Shown here one piece after another: positions 37,509 through 45,645 of a stretch of 64,000 nucleotides of DNA (position 1 is its first letter; each line of letters opens with the position of its first letter). The translations under genes were made by a program, and so were the position numbers. This DNA comes from Woeseiaceae bacterium. GTDB lineage: Bacteria > Pseudomonadota > Gammaproteobacteria > Steroidobacterales > Woeseiaceae. The stretch is taken from contig JANQLK010000045.1 of NCBI GenBank assembly GCA_028280615.1, forward strand, positions 1-64,000. Reading direction: 5' to 3'. The notes under the pieces were generated by a model. That model worked only from the letters and a program-made list of their open reading frames with translations, was not told the origin of the DNA and ran no database searches.

Positions 37509-38014
37509 ATGTCGGTGCGGAACATCTGCCTTCGGTAACGCAGGGTTTCTTCCTCGGATACGCCCGGCAGGTCGGCGTCCAGCGCCGGCAGTTCCGCATC
37601 GTCACTTTCCGCGGCCGGCTCGGCCGGAGCGGGCGGCGGGGCCAGCTCGGCAATCGACTTCGCATCGGAAGCCGTGGCGGGCTGCAATTCATCGAGCTCC
37701 GCCGCCGAGTAGCTCTCGTCGAAAATCTGCTTGAGGATCGCGTTGGCCCGCGGCGCTATCGCAGGTGTGGAGAAACGCCGCGCGAGGCGCTGTTCGCTGG
37801 CGATGGATTCGATGACGACCGAGGGCGACAGGCCGTGGTCGGTGACCGCAATGGTCAGGTCGGGGTTGGTGATGTCCAGCTTGCGAACTTCGAGGGTGTC
37901 GGGCTGTTTGGCCGCTTTGTCACACGGCAGGCTGGTGGCGGCGAGCAGCGGGGCGCAATAGAAGCTCAGCAGCAGGGCCGCTGCCGAGGCGCCGATCAAG
38001 CCGACGTTGTTCAT
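37505..38014 (-). CDS. Hypothetical exported protein
   Basis: A 169-residue protein starting MNNVGLIGASAAALLLSFYC, with a signal peptide cleaved near LLAATS. The mature part has a compact segment (LEVRKLDITNPDLTIAVTDH), then an acidic, alanine/proline-rich tail. No family was recognised. A promoter with an overlapping operator-like dyad lies 50-90 nt upstream. It ends in a CTAG shared with the convergent coiled-coil gene. An ATG at 38062 would extend it but falls inside the dyad. Confidence 0.55.
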   Translation of the reverse strand: MNNVGLIGASAAALLLSFYCAPLLAATSLPCDKAAKQPDTLEVRKLDITNPDLTIAVTDHGLSPSVVIESIASEQRLARRFSTPAIAPRANAILKQIFDESYSAAELDELQPATASDAKSIAELAPPPAPAEPAAESDDAELPALDADLPGVSEEETLRYRRQMFRTDI

Positions 38015-38061
38015 CGCTTTTGCCGTTTCCTGCAAGGTTTGTCCTCGTCCTGGAATCGCCA

Positions 38062-38089
38062 AGTGTTATAGCCGAGTATAACACTCGGC
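38062..38089. promoter_or_regulatory. Overlapping inverted repeats (operator-like)
   Basis: AGTGTTATA (38062-38070) and TATAACACT (38077-38085) are a perfect 9-bp inverted repeat around GCCGAG. That centre (38071-38076) also pairs with CTCGGC at 38084-38089 in a second, mutually exclusive hairpin. The site overlaps the -10 of the leftward promoter, as a repressor operator would. Confidence 0.5.
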
Positions 38090-38102
38090 GAGCCGTCTGC
38101 AA
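38075..38102 (-). promoter_or_regulatory. Promoter candidate for the hypothetical exported protein gene
   Basis: Read leftward, TTGCAG (38097-38102) and TATACT (38075-38080) are separated by 16 nt, with transcription expected to start near 38068, 54 nt upstream of the ATG. The -10 lies inside the inverted repeat. Confidence 0.5.
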
Positions 38103-38117
38103 TATGCCGCTGAAAAT

Positions 38118-40244
38118 TTACCGCAGGGGCAAGTTTTGTGCCGTTCTCGCCGGCGACGCGTCAACTTCCCGCATCTCCGCCATGTCCCGGACGATACCCG
38201 CGGCCTGGTCGAGCAGCACGTCCGGCAGGTCGTCTTCGTTTACGTCCTCGAGACTCTCCACGGGATCCAGGTTCAGCGACTTGCGACGCTCGTTCTCACG
38301 CTCGAGACGGCGCAGCATTTCGTTTTCGCGCTCGGCCTTTCGGGTTTCGATGTTCAGGGCAACCGTGTTTCGCGACCGGGCTTCCTCGTAATCGCGAATG
38401 CCGCCAATGAGCCACTGGTAGTTCGGGTCGAGTTCCGAGCGTTCGGTGTGGCTCACGGTCAGCGACTGTATGGTGTCGTCGAGCGGGGCGCCGGCGCGGA
38501 ACCGGGTCGTCTGGATCGTGTCCCAGGGCAGCGCGCTGTCACGAACGCTTTCGCCGATCTGCTCGGCATCGATTGCGGACGGCAGGGCGATGTCCGGGTC
38601 GACGCCTCGATGCTGCGTGCTCTCCCCTGTGACCCGGTAATACTTGCCGATCGTCAGCGTGAGCTGGCCCAGGCCCTTGTCGCCGGCGAGCTCCGGGCTC
38701 ATGTACTGATCGAGGGAGTACAGGTTCTGGACCGTGCCTTTGCCGAAGGTCTGCTGACCGATGATCACGCCGCGGCGATAGTCCTGGATCGCGGCTGCGA
38801 AAATCTCCGACGCGGAGGCGCTGAAGCGGTCGACGAGTACTGCAAGCGGCCCGTCGTAGGCGACGCGGGCGACCGGGTCCGGATCGTCCAGGCGGCTGAT
38901 TCTGCCGTTCGAATTCCTCAGCTGTACGACCGGTCCGTTGTCGATGAACAGGCCGGACAGCGCGGTCGCCTCGGTGAGGTGGCCGCCGCCATTGCCGCGC
39001 AGGTCCATGATCAAACCGTCGATACCGTCGTCTTCGAGTTCGCCGATCAGGCGCTTGACGTCACGGGTCGTGCTCGTGAAGTCCTTGTCGCCGCTCGACA
39101 GCGCCCGGTAGTCGCGATAGAAAGAAGGCACTTCGATGACACCGATCCGCCACTCGCGACCCTCGTGCGGTACCGTCACGATGTCGCTCTTCGCCGCCTG
39201 CTCCTCGAGCTTGACCTGGCCTCGCGTGAGCGCGATGACGTTCTCGCCGCTGCCGGGCATTGCATCCGCCGGGATTACCTGCAGACGGACGATCGAATCG
39301 GCAGGCCCGCGAATCAGGTCGACCACGTCGTCGAGGCGCCAGCCGACCACGTCGACGATCTCGCCGTCCTCGCCCTGCGCCACGCCGGTGATCAGATCAT
39401 TGGCCTTGAGGCTGCCGTCGATATCCGCGGGGCCGCCCGGAATGATGTTGATGATCTTGACGTAATCGTCGTCGGGCTGCAGCGATGCGCCGATGCCGAA
39501 ATACGATAGGCTCATCTGGATGCGATATTCTTCGGAATTGCGCGGCGACAGGTAGCTCGAGTGCGGATCGAGCGTGTGCGCGAACGCGTTCATGAAGCCT
39601 TCGAACACGTCGTCGGAGTTCACCTGCTCCATGCGCCTGAGCAGCCGCTTGTAGCGCTTTTCGAGAATCTCACGTGTCTCGTCCCAGGTCTTGTCATTCA
39701 GGACGTGCCGGAGCGCATCGTTCTTGACACGTTTGCGCCAGATCTCGTCGAGTTGCTCGCTCGACTCTGCCCATGGGGCTTCGCTGCGATCGAACTGAAA
39801 GGACTCGTCAATCGTGAAGTCCGGCTCGATATTGAGCATCGTCAGCGCGTGCTCGTAGCGCTCGCGGACGCGGGTACGGTAGACCTGAAACATGTCGTAC
39901 ACCGGATCGAGCGGTTTGTTCTTGACGAAATCGTCGAGCTGGTCGCGGTACTGGTCGAAGTAGGCGACGTCGCCCGCCAGCAGATACATGCGGTTGCCAT
40001 CCAGCGACTCGATGTAACGGTCGAGAACCCGCGATGACAGGTCGTCGTCGACCGCGACGTGGTTGTAGTGCGAGCGCTGAATAAACTGCGTAACCATCTG
40101 ACCGATTTCTTCGTGCCGGCGTTCTGGCGCCAGCGGTTCGTCAGAGCGGATGTCCTCGGTGGCAGCGAACGCCGGGACGGCGGCGAGTGCGGCCAGCAGC
40201 AGGCCGGGGATCCATTTGCGGTGACGATTCGGGATAGTTCTCAA
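38118..40244 (-). CDS. prc: Carboxy-terminal processing protease Prc (Tsp), S41 family
   Basis: A 708-residue periplasmic protease that trims C-terminal tails, including substrates with ssrA-like ends. It has a signal peptide (LLLAALAAVPAFA), an N-terminal helical domain, a PDZ domain (about residues 240-330, SYFGIGASLQPDDDYVKI, GGPADIDGSLKANDLI), and the S41 catalytic core. The core has GLIMDLRGNGGGHLTEA, the serine in RFSASASEIFAAAI and the lysine in GQQTFGKGTVQNL. The C-terminal DUF3340-type helical domain follows (YRVTGESTQHRGVDPDI onward). Length fits the family. Confidence 0.95.
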   Translation of the reverse strand: MRTIPNRHRKWIPGLLLAALAAVPAFAATEDIRSDEPLAPERRHEEIGQMVTQFIQRSHYNHVAVDDDLSSRVLDRYIESLDGNRMYLLAGDVAYFDQYRDQLDDFVKNKPLDPVYDMFQVYRTRVRERYEHALTMLNIEPDFTIDESFQFDRSEAPWAESSEQLDEIWRKRVKNDALRHVLNDKTWDETREILEKRYKRLLRRMEQVNSDDVFEGFMNAFAHTLDPHSSYLSPRNSEEYRIQMSLSYFGIGASLQPDDDYVKIINIIPGGPADIDGSLKANDLITGVAQGEDGEIVDVVGWRLDDVVDLIRGPADSIVRLQVIPADAMPGSGENVIALTRGQVKLEEQAAKSDIVTVPHEGREWRIGVIEVPSFYRDYRALSSGDKDFTSTTRDVKRLIGELEDDGIDGLIMDLRGNGGGHLTEATALSGLFIDNGPVVQLRNSNGRISRLDDPDPVARVAYDGPLAVLVDRFSASASEIFAAAIQDYRRGVIIGQQTFGKGTVQNLYSLDQYMSPELAGDKGLGQLTLTIGKYYRVTGESTQHRGVDPDIALPSAIDAEQIGESVRDSALPWDTIQTTRFRAGAPLDDTIQSLTVSHTERSELDPNYQWLIGGIRDYEEARSRNTVALNIETRKAERENEMLRRLERENERRKSLNLDPVESLEDVNEDDLPDVLLDQAAGIVRDMAEMREVDASPARTAQNLPLR

Positions 40245-40386
40245 CGCTCAAACTCCATGTATGACCGACCCTGTTTTCGCGCGGGTAAGTGGGCTAGGCT
40301 AGATGCGGACGGCGCTCGATTCAAGGGCGCCGGGCACAAAGCACCACGATGAGTGCTCATTCTTAAACCGTTTCGGAAATTCCTGT

Positions 40387-40671
40387 ATGCGGCCTCTCAT
40401 GGTGATCAACGGCATCCTGCTCGGATCCGCCTTGTCCATTGCGGTCTCGCTCGGCCTCGTGCTGATCGTGTTCCTCGTCATCGGTGACGAGCACCCACGG
40501 GTGCGGCAGGAAAGCGGCTTGTTGCTCGAGAGCATGTTCATGTTCCTCGGTATGACCATAATATCGGCTGCGAGTTTCTACACGCTGGCGAAAACACATC
40601 CACGGCGGCACGTCGCACAGGCCCTGATGTGGCTCGGCCTCGCTGCGCTGGTCTGGTACTACTGGCCCTGA
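40387..40671 (+). CDS. Small membrane protein, unknown
   Basis: A 94-residue protein with three hydrophobic segments: ILLGSALSIAVSLGLVLIVF, MFMFLGMTIISAASFYTL and ALMWLGLAALVWYYWP. A short charged loop (VIGDEHPRVRQESG) separates the first two. The ATG at 40387 starts just before the first helix. No family was recognised. It stands alone between two leftward genes. Confidence 0.6.
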   Translation: MRPLMVINGILLGSALSIAVSLGLVLIVFLVIGDEHPRVRQESGLLLESMFMFLGMTIISAASFYTLAKTHPRRHVAQALMWLGLAALVWYYWP

Positions 40672-40676
40672 GGCGC

Positions 40677-41228
40677 TCAGCGAAACAGTCGCAGTCGCTT
40701 GCACTTGATCGAGTCCGTGCGTTTGCGTCTTCGCATGCGCTGCTGAAGCTCGCGGCGCCGGTCTTCGAGCCAGCTTTCGCGACTCGTGCCGGTCTTCGGG
40801 CCTTTCTCGGCACGCATGCGGTCGCGGTAGTCACAAAAATCCTGGAACGCCTCGATTTCGTGCCGCAGCTCGCGTACTACGAGTTCTACCATGATAGCGT
40901 CATCCAGGAAGCCGAGTCCCGGTATATGATCAGGGATCAGGTCTTCGGGTTCCGTGAAGTAGGCCAGGGCGTTGAGAACGCGATTGGCTTCGCCGTGCGG
41001 CAGCCGCCACTCGATATCGGTGAGCATGTCGATCATCAGGCGCAGCTTGTCCAGCCGCTCGCGGATAAAGCCCGGTAGCTCACGATCGAGTGAGCCGAGC
41101 AGTTCCTCGGCCGCCGCGACGATGTCCTCGGGCGGCATGCGTGCCGCCGCATTGCGGGCCTCGCGCATGATCAGCCGAAAGTGTTTGAGATCCTCTTCGT
41201 CGAGTTCAAACGAAATTCGCAGGCTCAT
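40677..41228 (-). CDS. DUF1232-domain protein (YkvA-like)
   Basis: A 183-residue protein with a helical N-terminal part and the DUF1232 signature ALAYFTEPEDLIPDHIPGLG-FLDD around residues 90-115. The C-terminus is strongly basic (RRRELQQRMRRRKRTDSIKC). The ATG at 41228 is 13 nt after the preceding gene. The longer frame upstream is the antisense or alternate frame of that gene. YkvA-family function is unknown. Confidence 0.75.
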   Translation of the reverse strand: MSLRISFELDEEDLKHFRLIMREARNAAARMPPEDIVAAAEELLGSLDRELPGFIRERLDKLRLMIDMLTDIEWRLPHGEANRVLNALAYFTEPEDLIPDHIPGLGFLDDAIMVELVVRELRHEIEAFQDFCDYRDRMRAEKGPKTGTSRESWLEDRRRELQQRMRRRKRTDSIKCKRLRLFR

Positions 41229-41241
41229 CGCTCGGCCGACG

Positions 41242-41610
41242 TCATCTGTGGAATGCCGGGTCCCAGGTTTTCCTGCGCTCGAAGCTGCCCGTGTTGTACG
41301 GGTCCACGCCGACCTCGTCGCGGTCCTCGACGATCGCAAGCGTCTCGTAGCTGCCGGTTTCGAGCTGATAGCGGGGTCTTCGGGCCATGACGCGATTGTC
41401 GGGTCCCAGGTCGACGTTCTCTTCCGCCTCGCCGAACCATTCGCTCGTCGCGTCCGCTTCCAGACCGGATTCCGGCTGCTTGTCGGGTCCGCCTTTCGGA
41501 ACATCGGTGCGAATCGCGCGAGTCGACCTGTGGAACGGTTGCCGGGGCCTGCTCTTCGGGGCAGGCTGTTGCGACGGCGGCGTGAACATTGTTCTTATGA
41601 ATTTGAGCAT
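41242..41610 (-). CDS. Hypothetical small polar protein
   Basis: About 122 residues from an ATG at 41610 (MLKFIRTMFTPPSQQ); an ATG at 41670 would add 20 residues. The protein is proline- and arginine-rich in its first half and acidic in the second (WFGEAEENVDLGPDNRVM), ending in YNTGSFERRKTWDPAFHR. No signal peptide, membrane segment or family was recognised. It lies just upstream of the DUF1232 gene and is probably co-transcribed. Confidence 0.5.
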   Translation of the reverse strand: MLKFIRTMFTPPSQQPAPKSRPRQPFHRSTRAIRTDVPKGGPDKQPESGLEADATSEWFGEAEENVDLGPDNRVMARRPRYQLETGSYETLAIVEDRDEVGVDPYNTGSFERRKTWDPAFHR

Positions 41611-41824
41611 CGTTTGGGAAGGTCGGATTTTCTTGTTGTTGGTATCGAGTTTTTCGAATTCTTTCAGCAATCATAGGTCCGAACGGCCTCCGAAGCGGCC
41701 TCAAGCTTACATAACTCGCGGATTGAACCGAATTTCGGCAATTCCCCGCGCAATGCGCCGACAATCGCTGCCGGGAGTCCGGGCGATGGCGGCTGAAGTG
41801 GGCGCGCCGCAACCCGTTCGGCTG

Positions 41825-42118
41825 CTACCGCCGAGACTCCTGGCGGTCAGCCAGGCGAAAGGCAAGCAGCGTAACGCGCAGGACGACGATGCCCAGCAGC
41901 GGCGACAGGACGAGAAACCAGGCGACGCTGCTGCCCGAGGCGAGCCGGCGCGCGAGGTCGGCGTAGAAGCCACCGAAGCCGTTGCCGCCGTAAGCGCCGA
42001 AAACGCTGGAACCGACCAGCCAGATCGCCATTGGCAGCAGCGACAGTCCGGCGATGAGCAGCACGATCACGATTAGGGCCTCCCGCTTGAGCACGAGCCC
42101 TGAGAGATTTCCTGGCAT
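41825..42118 (-). CDS. Small two-helix membrane protein
   Basis: A 97-residue protein. An N-terminal basic segment (MPGNLSGLVLKRE) precedes a hydrophobic helix (ALIVIVLLIAGLSLLPMAIW), a glycine-rich loop (FGAYGGNGFGGFY), then a second helix (VAWFLVLSPLLGIVVLRVTL) and a basic tail. An SD-like AGGGAAA precedes the ATG. No family was recognised. Confidence 0.6.
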   Translation of the reverse strand: MPGNLSGLVLKREALIVIVLLIAGLSLLPMAIWLVGSSVFGAYGGNGFGGFYADLARRLASGSSVAWFLVLSPLLGIVVLRVTLLAFRLADRQESRR

Positions 42119-42194
42119 GTTTTCCCTGCCGCCCGGCGAAGTCGACACGCCGGTATCGTTGCCCAGCCGACGATGCGCGTCAAGCGCTGGCCCG

Positions 42195-42515
42195 TCAGCG
42201 TGACTCGTCGAGGCTATCCGTGGACTCTTCGTTTCGCGCGCGATCGCGGCGCCGGAAAACGAACAAGGCAAGGTGCAGGCAGGCCACCGAGAACAGGAGG
42301 TAGTGCGGCAGCACCCAGAACCACTCGGAGATGTAGATCGTGGCGAAGAACGCGGCGATGCCGGCCACGAGGTAGAAGTACGGCAGAGCGTCATACACGG
42401 CCTTCGGCAACCAGACTTTCCTGGTGGCAAGCTGCCCGGCTGCGTAGGTCACACTTTTGACGGAGGGGAGTTCGGTTACTGTTTCGGCTGTCCTGCCGCG
42501 CATTGACTTCTGCAT
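42195..42515 (-). CDS. Small two-helix membrane protein
   Basis: A 106-residue protein with two adjacent hydrophobic segments, ALPYFYLVAGIAAFFATIYI and FWVLPHYLLFSVACLHLALF, and a basic then acidic C-terminal tail (RRRDRARNEESTDSLDESR). No family was recognised. It precedes another small membrane protein on the same strand and may be co-transcribed with it. Confidence 0.6.
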   Translation of the reverse strand: MQKSMRGRTAETVTELPSVKSVTYAAGQLATRKVWLPKAVYDALPYFYLVAGIAAFFATIYISEWFWVLPHYLLFSVACLHLALFVFRRRDRARNEESTDSLDESR

Positions 42516-42623
42516 CCTTGCGTTCTGCGATCTGGATTCTGCACAGGGTAGCGGGCCGCCACGGCCGTGTCCGTGACTACGCTCACAGTTCGGCGTTCAG
42601 GATTTGACTTGCAGCGGCAAACG

Positions 42624-44069
42624 TCAGTCGTCGCGTTTGACCTTTTCCTCGTAGCGAAACTCCGCGTCTCCGATCGACACGATGTCGCCGTTGCTCAGGA
42701 AGTGCTCGGTGACGCGCCGGGAATTGACGTAGACCCCGTTTCTGCTTTCCCAATCGATGATGCGGGTCGCCTTGCCGTCGCTGCAAACCACGGCGTGCCG
42801 GCGGCTGATGTAGGGGGCATTGAGCTGTATGTCGTTGTCACGCGTGCGGCCGATCGTGAGTTTGTCCTTGAAAAGAGGAAAGCGCAGTTCGCGATCGTCG
42901 ATGCTGCCTACGAGCAGGCGCGCGATACCGTTTTCGGCCGGGCGAGGAGCCGATGGGGCGTGCGCTTCCTGCTGGTCGCCCGGAGGGCTGCCGGTGTCGA
43001 GGCGGGCAACTTTTTGCGCGTCGTCCGGAGCCGATTCGGCGCCGCCCCGGGCAACGATTTCTTCGAGAAGGCCCTGAACGGCGCCGTCCTTGCCATCGGG
43101 CTCGGCGATCTGACGCCTGCAGTCCCGTAAGCGCACCTGGTTTCGTTCCTGCTGCGCGCCGAGCATCCGGGCGAGGTCGTCGCGGAAGCTTCGCGCATCC
43201 CTGAGGTCGCTCAGCAGTCGCTCGTTCGCCTTGGCATGGCGCGCGCTCGATGCATCGGCCTCACCGAGCGCGGATTTGAGCGCCTCGATTTCCTGCTCGT
43301 GTTCCGCACTGGCTTGCGCCAGCGTCTCGGTCGCGCAAGCTTCGGCTTTCATCGCGGACTCGAGTTCGGTTTTCAGCCCGGCCAACCGCATACGCGCATC
43401 GTCGAGTTGTTCCACAAGCGAGGTTTGTTCGGCGCTGACCGCATCCGTATCGATCGTGATGTCGGTCAGCTCGTGACGCAGCTGGTCCGCGTAGGCCTCG
43501 GTGCGTTCGACCTGGCTCAGGAGCTGCCGATTCTCGGCATTGCTGGCGGCGATCTGTCCGGCCTGCCGCTCGATCAGGTGCCGCGCCGCGGCGAGCTCCT
43601 CTTCCATCCGCGTATCCGCTATTCGCGCGTCTTTTGCCGGCATACCGCGCTGCGACGCCTCGCCGCGCAGCCGGCTGGCTTCGTCCTCGACGGCGTCGAT
43701 GCGTGCGTCGAGAAGCGCAATTTGCTGATCCCGGTCGGCAAGCGCCTGGTCGCGTTCGCAGAGATCCTGTTCGGCCCGTTCGAGCCGGGACGCAACAAGG
43801 GCGAGCGCCTCGTCCCGATCGTCCAACTCCTTCTCGAGCTGCTTTGTGTCGGCCTTGACTCGATCGAGCTCCGCGGCCATACGTTCAAGCGCAGGGCCGT
43901 CATCCTGCTTGCCGATGACGAGGACCTGGTGGGTGTCGGTGCGGTCCGTTTCGAACGCGGCCGCGGTCTGTAAGGCGCCGTCGTTCCCGACCGCCAGCGC
44001 TTCGAGCTCCACGGTCGGGTCGTCGTCGCCTTCGACTAATTCATTGCTTTTCTTGTTCTCATTAGCCAT
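42624..44069 (-). CDS. FHA-domain protein with long coiled coil
   Basis: A 481-residue protein starting MANENKKSNELVEG. Residues about 50-330 are predominantly coiled coil (LDRVKADTKQLEKELDDRDE, LSQVERTEAYADQLRHELTD). The C-terminal 90 residues form a forkhead-associated domain with the phosphothreonine-binding motif LTIGRTRDNDIQLNAPYISR, then RHAVV and ESRNGVYVNSRRV. FHA domains bind phosphothreonine peptides in signalling or scaffold complexes. The gene lies 71 nt after the AAA+ ATPase on the same strand. The partner is unknown. Confidence 0.88.
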   Translation of the reverse strand: MANENKKSNELVEGDDDPTVELEALAVGNDGALQTAAAFETDRTDTHQVLVIGKQDDGPALERMAAELDRVKADTKQLEKELDDRDEALALVASRLERAEQDLCERDQALADRDQQIALLDARIDAVEDEASRLRGEASQRGMPAKDARIADTRMEEELAAARHLIERQAGQIAASNAENRQLLSQVERTEAYADQLRHELTDITIDTDAVSAEQTSLVEQLDDARMRLAGLKTELESAMKAEACATETLAQASAEHEQEIEALKSALGEADASSARHAKANERLLSDLRDARSFRDDLARMLGAQQERNQVRLRDCRRQIAEPDGKDGAVQGLLEEIVARGGAESAPDDAQKVARLDTGSPPGDQQEAHAPSAPRPAENGIARLLVGSIDDRELRFPLFKDKLTIGRTRDNDIQLNAPYISRRHAVVCSDGKATRIIDWESRNGVYVNSRRVTEHFLSNGDIVSIGDAEFRYEEKVKRDD

Positions 44070-44140
44070 CCATCGGATGGTAGCACGATGCCTCGGCAGA
44101 TCACGTTTCAATGACATGACGGGAATGTGACCCGTGCCCG

Positions 44141-45643
44141 TCAGTCGCAGGGTACCGTGCGGCCTGCGGCCCAGCTGCGTAGGGCATCGATTCGCTCGCT
44201 CATGACTACCGAGAGCGGCCGCGTCGCGGCGAGTTCCTTCAGAATATGTCCAGTCTCCAGCGCAGCGCCCTTTGCGTGCGCGGCGTACAGGGCCGACACC
44301 ACGGACTGTTCGATCTCGGCGCCGGAGAAGCCGTCGCTCGCACTGGCGAGGCGCTCGATGTCAAAGTCGCCAAGTCGGCAGCCGCGATTCGTCAGGTGAA
44401 TCGCGAATATTGAGGCCCGCACCCGGAGCGTCGGCAGGTCAACGAAGAAGATCTCGTCGAAGCGACCCTTGCGCACGAGCTCGGGCGGCAGCGTGCTGAT
44501 GTCATTTGCGGTGGCAACGACGAACACCCTGGCCTGCCTTTCCGCGAGCCACGTCAGGAACGTGCCGAGCACGCGCTGGGTCGTCCCGGTTTCGCTGTTG
44601 CGTCCGGCGATGCCTTTCTCGACTTCGTCGATCCATAGGACGCACGGCGACATCACGTCGGCAGTCTTGAGCGAATCGCGGAGTTTGCGCTCGGTCTCAC
44701 CGTGGTACTTGTCGTACAGCGAGCCGAAATCGAGGCGCAGCAGCGGCACGCCGAATACGCCGGCCGTCGCCTTGGCTGCAAGGCTCTTGCCGCAGCCCTG
44801 CACGCCGATCAACAGGATGCCCTTGGGCGGGTCGAGGTGCGCGGCATCCGCTTCGCGGCGGAACGGTGAGCGTCGCTGCGAAAGCCATTCCTTGAGGCGG
44901 CTCAATCCTCCTACATCGCTGAACTTCGCGGTGTCGTACTCGAACTGCAGCGCACCGCCGCGGTTGAGCAGCGAATACTTGGCCTGCATGACGTCCGGCA
45001 GGTCGCTGCTCGTGATCGCGCCGTCCTGGAAGATCGCGTTTCTGGCCAGCCGTTCCGTGTCCTTGTAGGTCAGGCCCGAGAGGTTTTCCACGAGCATGCT
45101 GTAGGCGCGCCTGTCGGCCTTGACGCGCGATCCCGGGTTCTCGCGCGACCACTCGTCGGCGACGCGTTCGACGATGGCGCCGCGTTCGGCTTCGCTCGGC
45201 AACGCGAGCTCCACGCTGGCGCTGAACGAGTCGAGTTCGCTCGGCAGGTCGATCTTATGGCTGATCAGGACGAGCTGGCGGCGCGCGGTCGAAAACCGAA
45301 TGCAGATGTCTTTCACGAGGCGCACGTGTACCGGGTCTTCGAGAAACGGGTGAAAGTCGAGCAGCACGTAGATACCCGCCCTGTCGACGGCGCGAATATG
45401 GCGCAGCACGTCGGTCGGATCCGAATTGATCGTCTGTGGTTCCAGCTCGATATCGAGCCGCTGCAGACCGTCGGTCACGGTCCAGCGAAACAGCGGCAGA
45501 TGCTCGGTGCTCGGATCCGACGCCGACACCGCCAGAGCGGCCGACTTGAGCATCTTGAGGATCCGCGCTTCATCGGGCGATTCGATCACCATGATCGGCG
45601 TGCGCGACCGCAAGATCAGTTCGAGATCGTGCTGCTGGTCCAT
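44141..45643 (-). CDS. AAA+ ATPase, Ycf46-like
   Basis: A 500-residue soluble ATPase. The N-terminal half resembles the degenerate ATPase-like domain of Ycf46 (LELILRSRTPIMVIESPDEA, PLFRWTVTDGLQRLD). The C-terminal AAA+ module has Walker A (LIGVQGCGKSLAAKATAG), Walker B (VLWIDEVEKG) and sensor 1/arginine finger (VATANDISTLPPELVRKGRF-DE). The closest recognised architecture is the Ycf46 family of plastids and bacteria, whose role is unclear. The ATG at 45643 lies 2 nt after the stop of the preceding M61-like lipoprotein gene. An FHA protein follows, so the three probably form one operon. Confidence 0.88.
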   Translation of the reverse strand: MDQQHDLELILRSRTPIMVIESPDEARILKMLKSAALAVSASDPSTEHLPLFRWTVTDGLQRLDIELEPQTINSDPTDVLRHIRAVDRAGIYVLLDFHPFLEDPVHVRLVKDICIRFSTARRQLVLISHKIDLPSELDSFSASVELALPSEAERGAIVERVADEWSRENPGSRVKADRRAYSMLVENLSGLTYKDTERLARNAIFQDGAITSSDLPDVMQAKYSLLNRGGALQFEYDTAKFSDVGGLSRLKEWLSQRRSPFRREADAAHLDPPKGILLIGVQGCGKSLAAKATAGVFGVPLLRLDFGSLYDKYHGETERKLRDSLKTADVMSPCVLWIDEVEKGIAGRNSETGTTQRVLGTFLTWLAERQARVFVVATANDISTLPPELVRKGRFDEIFFVDLPTLRVRASIFAIHLTNRGCRLGDFDIERLASASDGFSGAEIEQSVVSALYAAHAKGAALETGHILKELAATRPLSVVMSERIDALRSWAAGRTVPCD

Positions 45644-45645
45644 CT

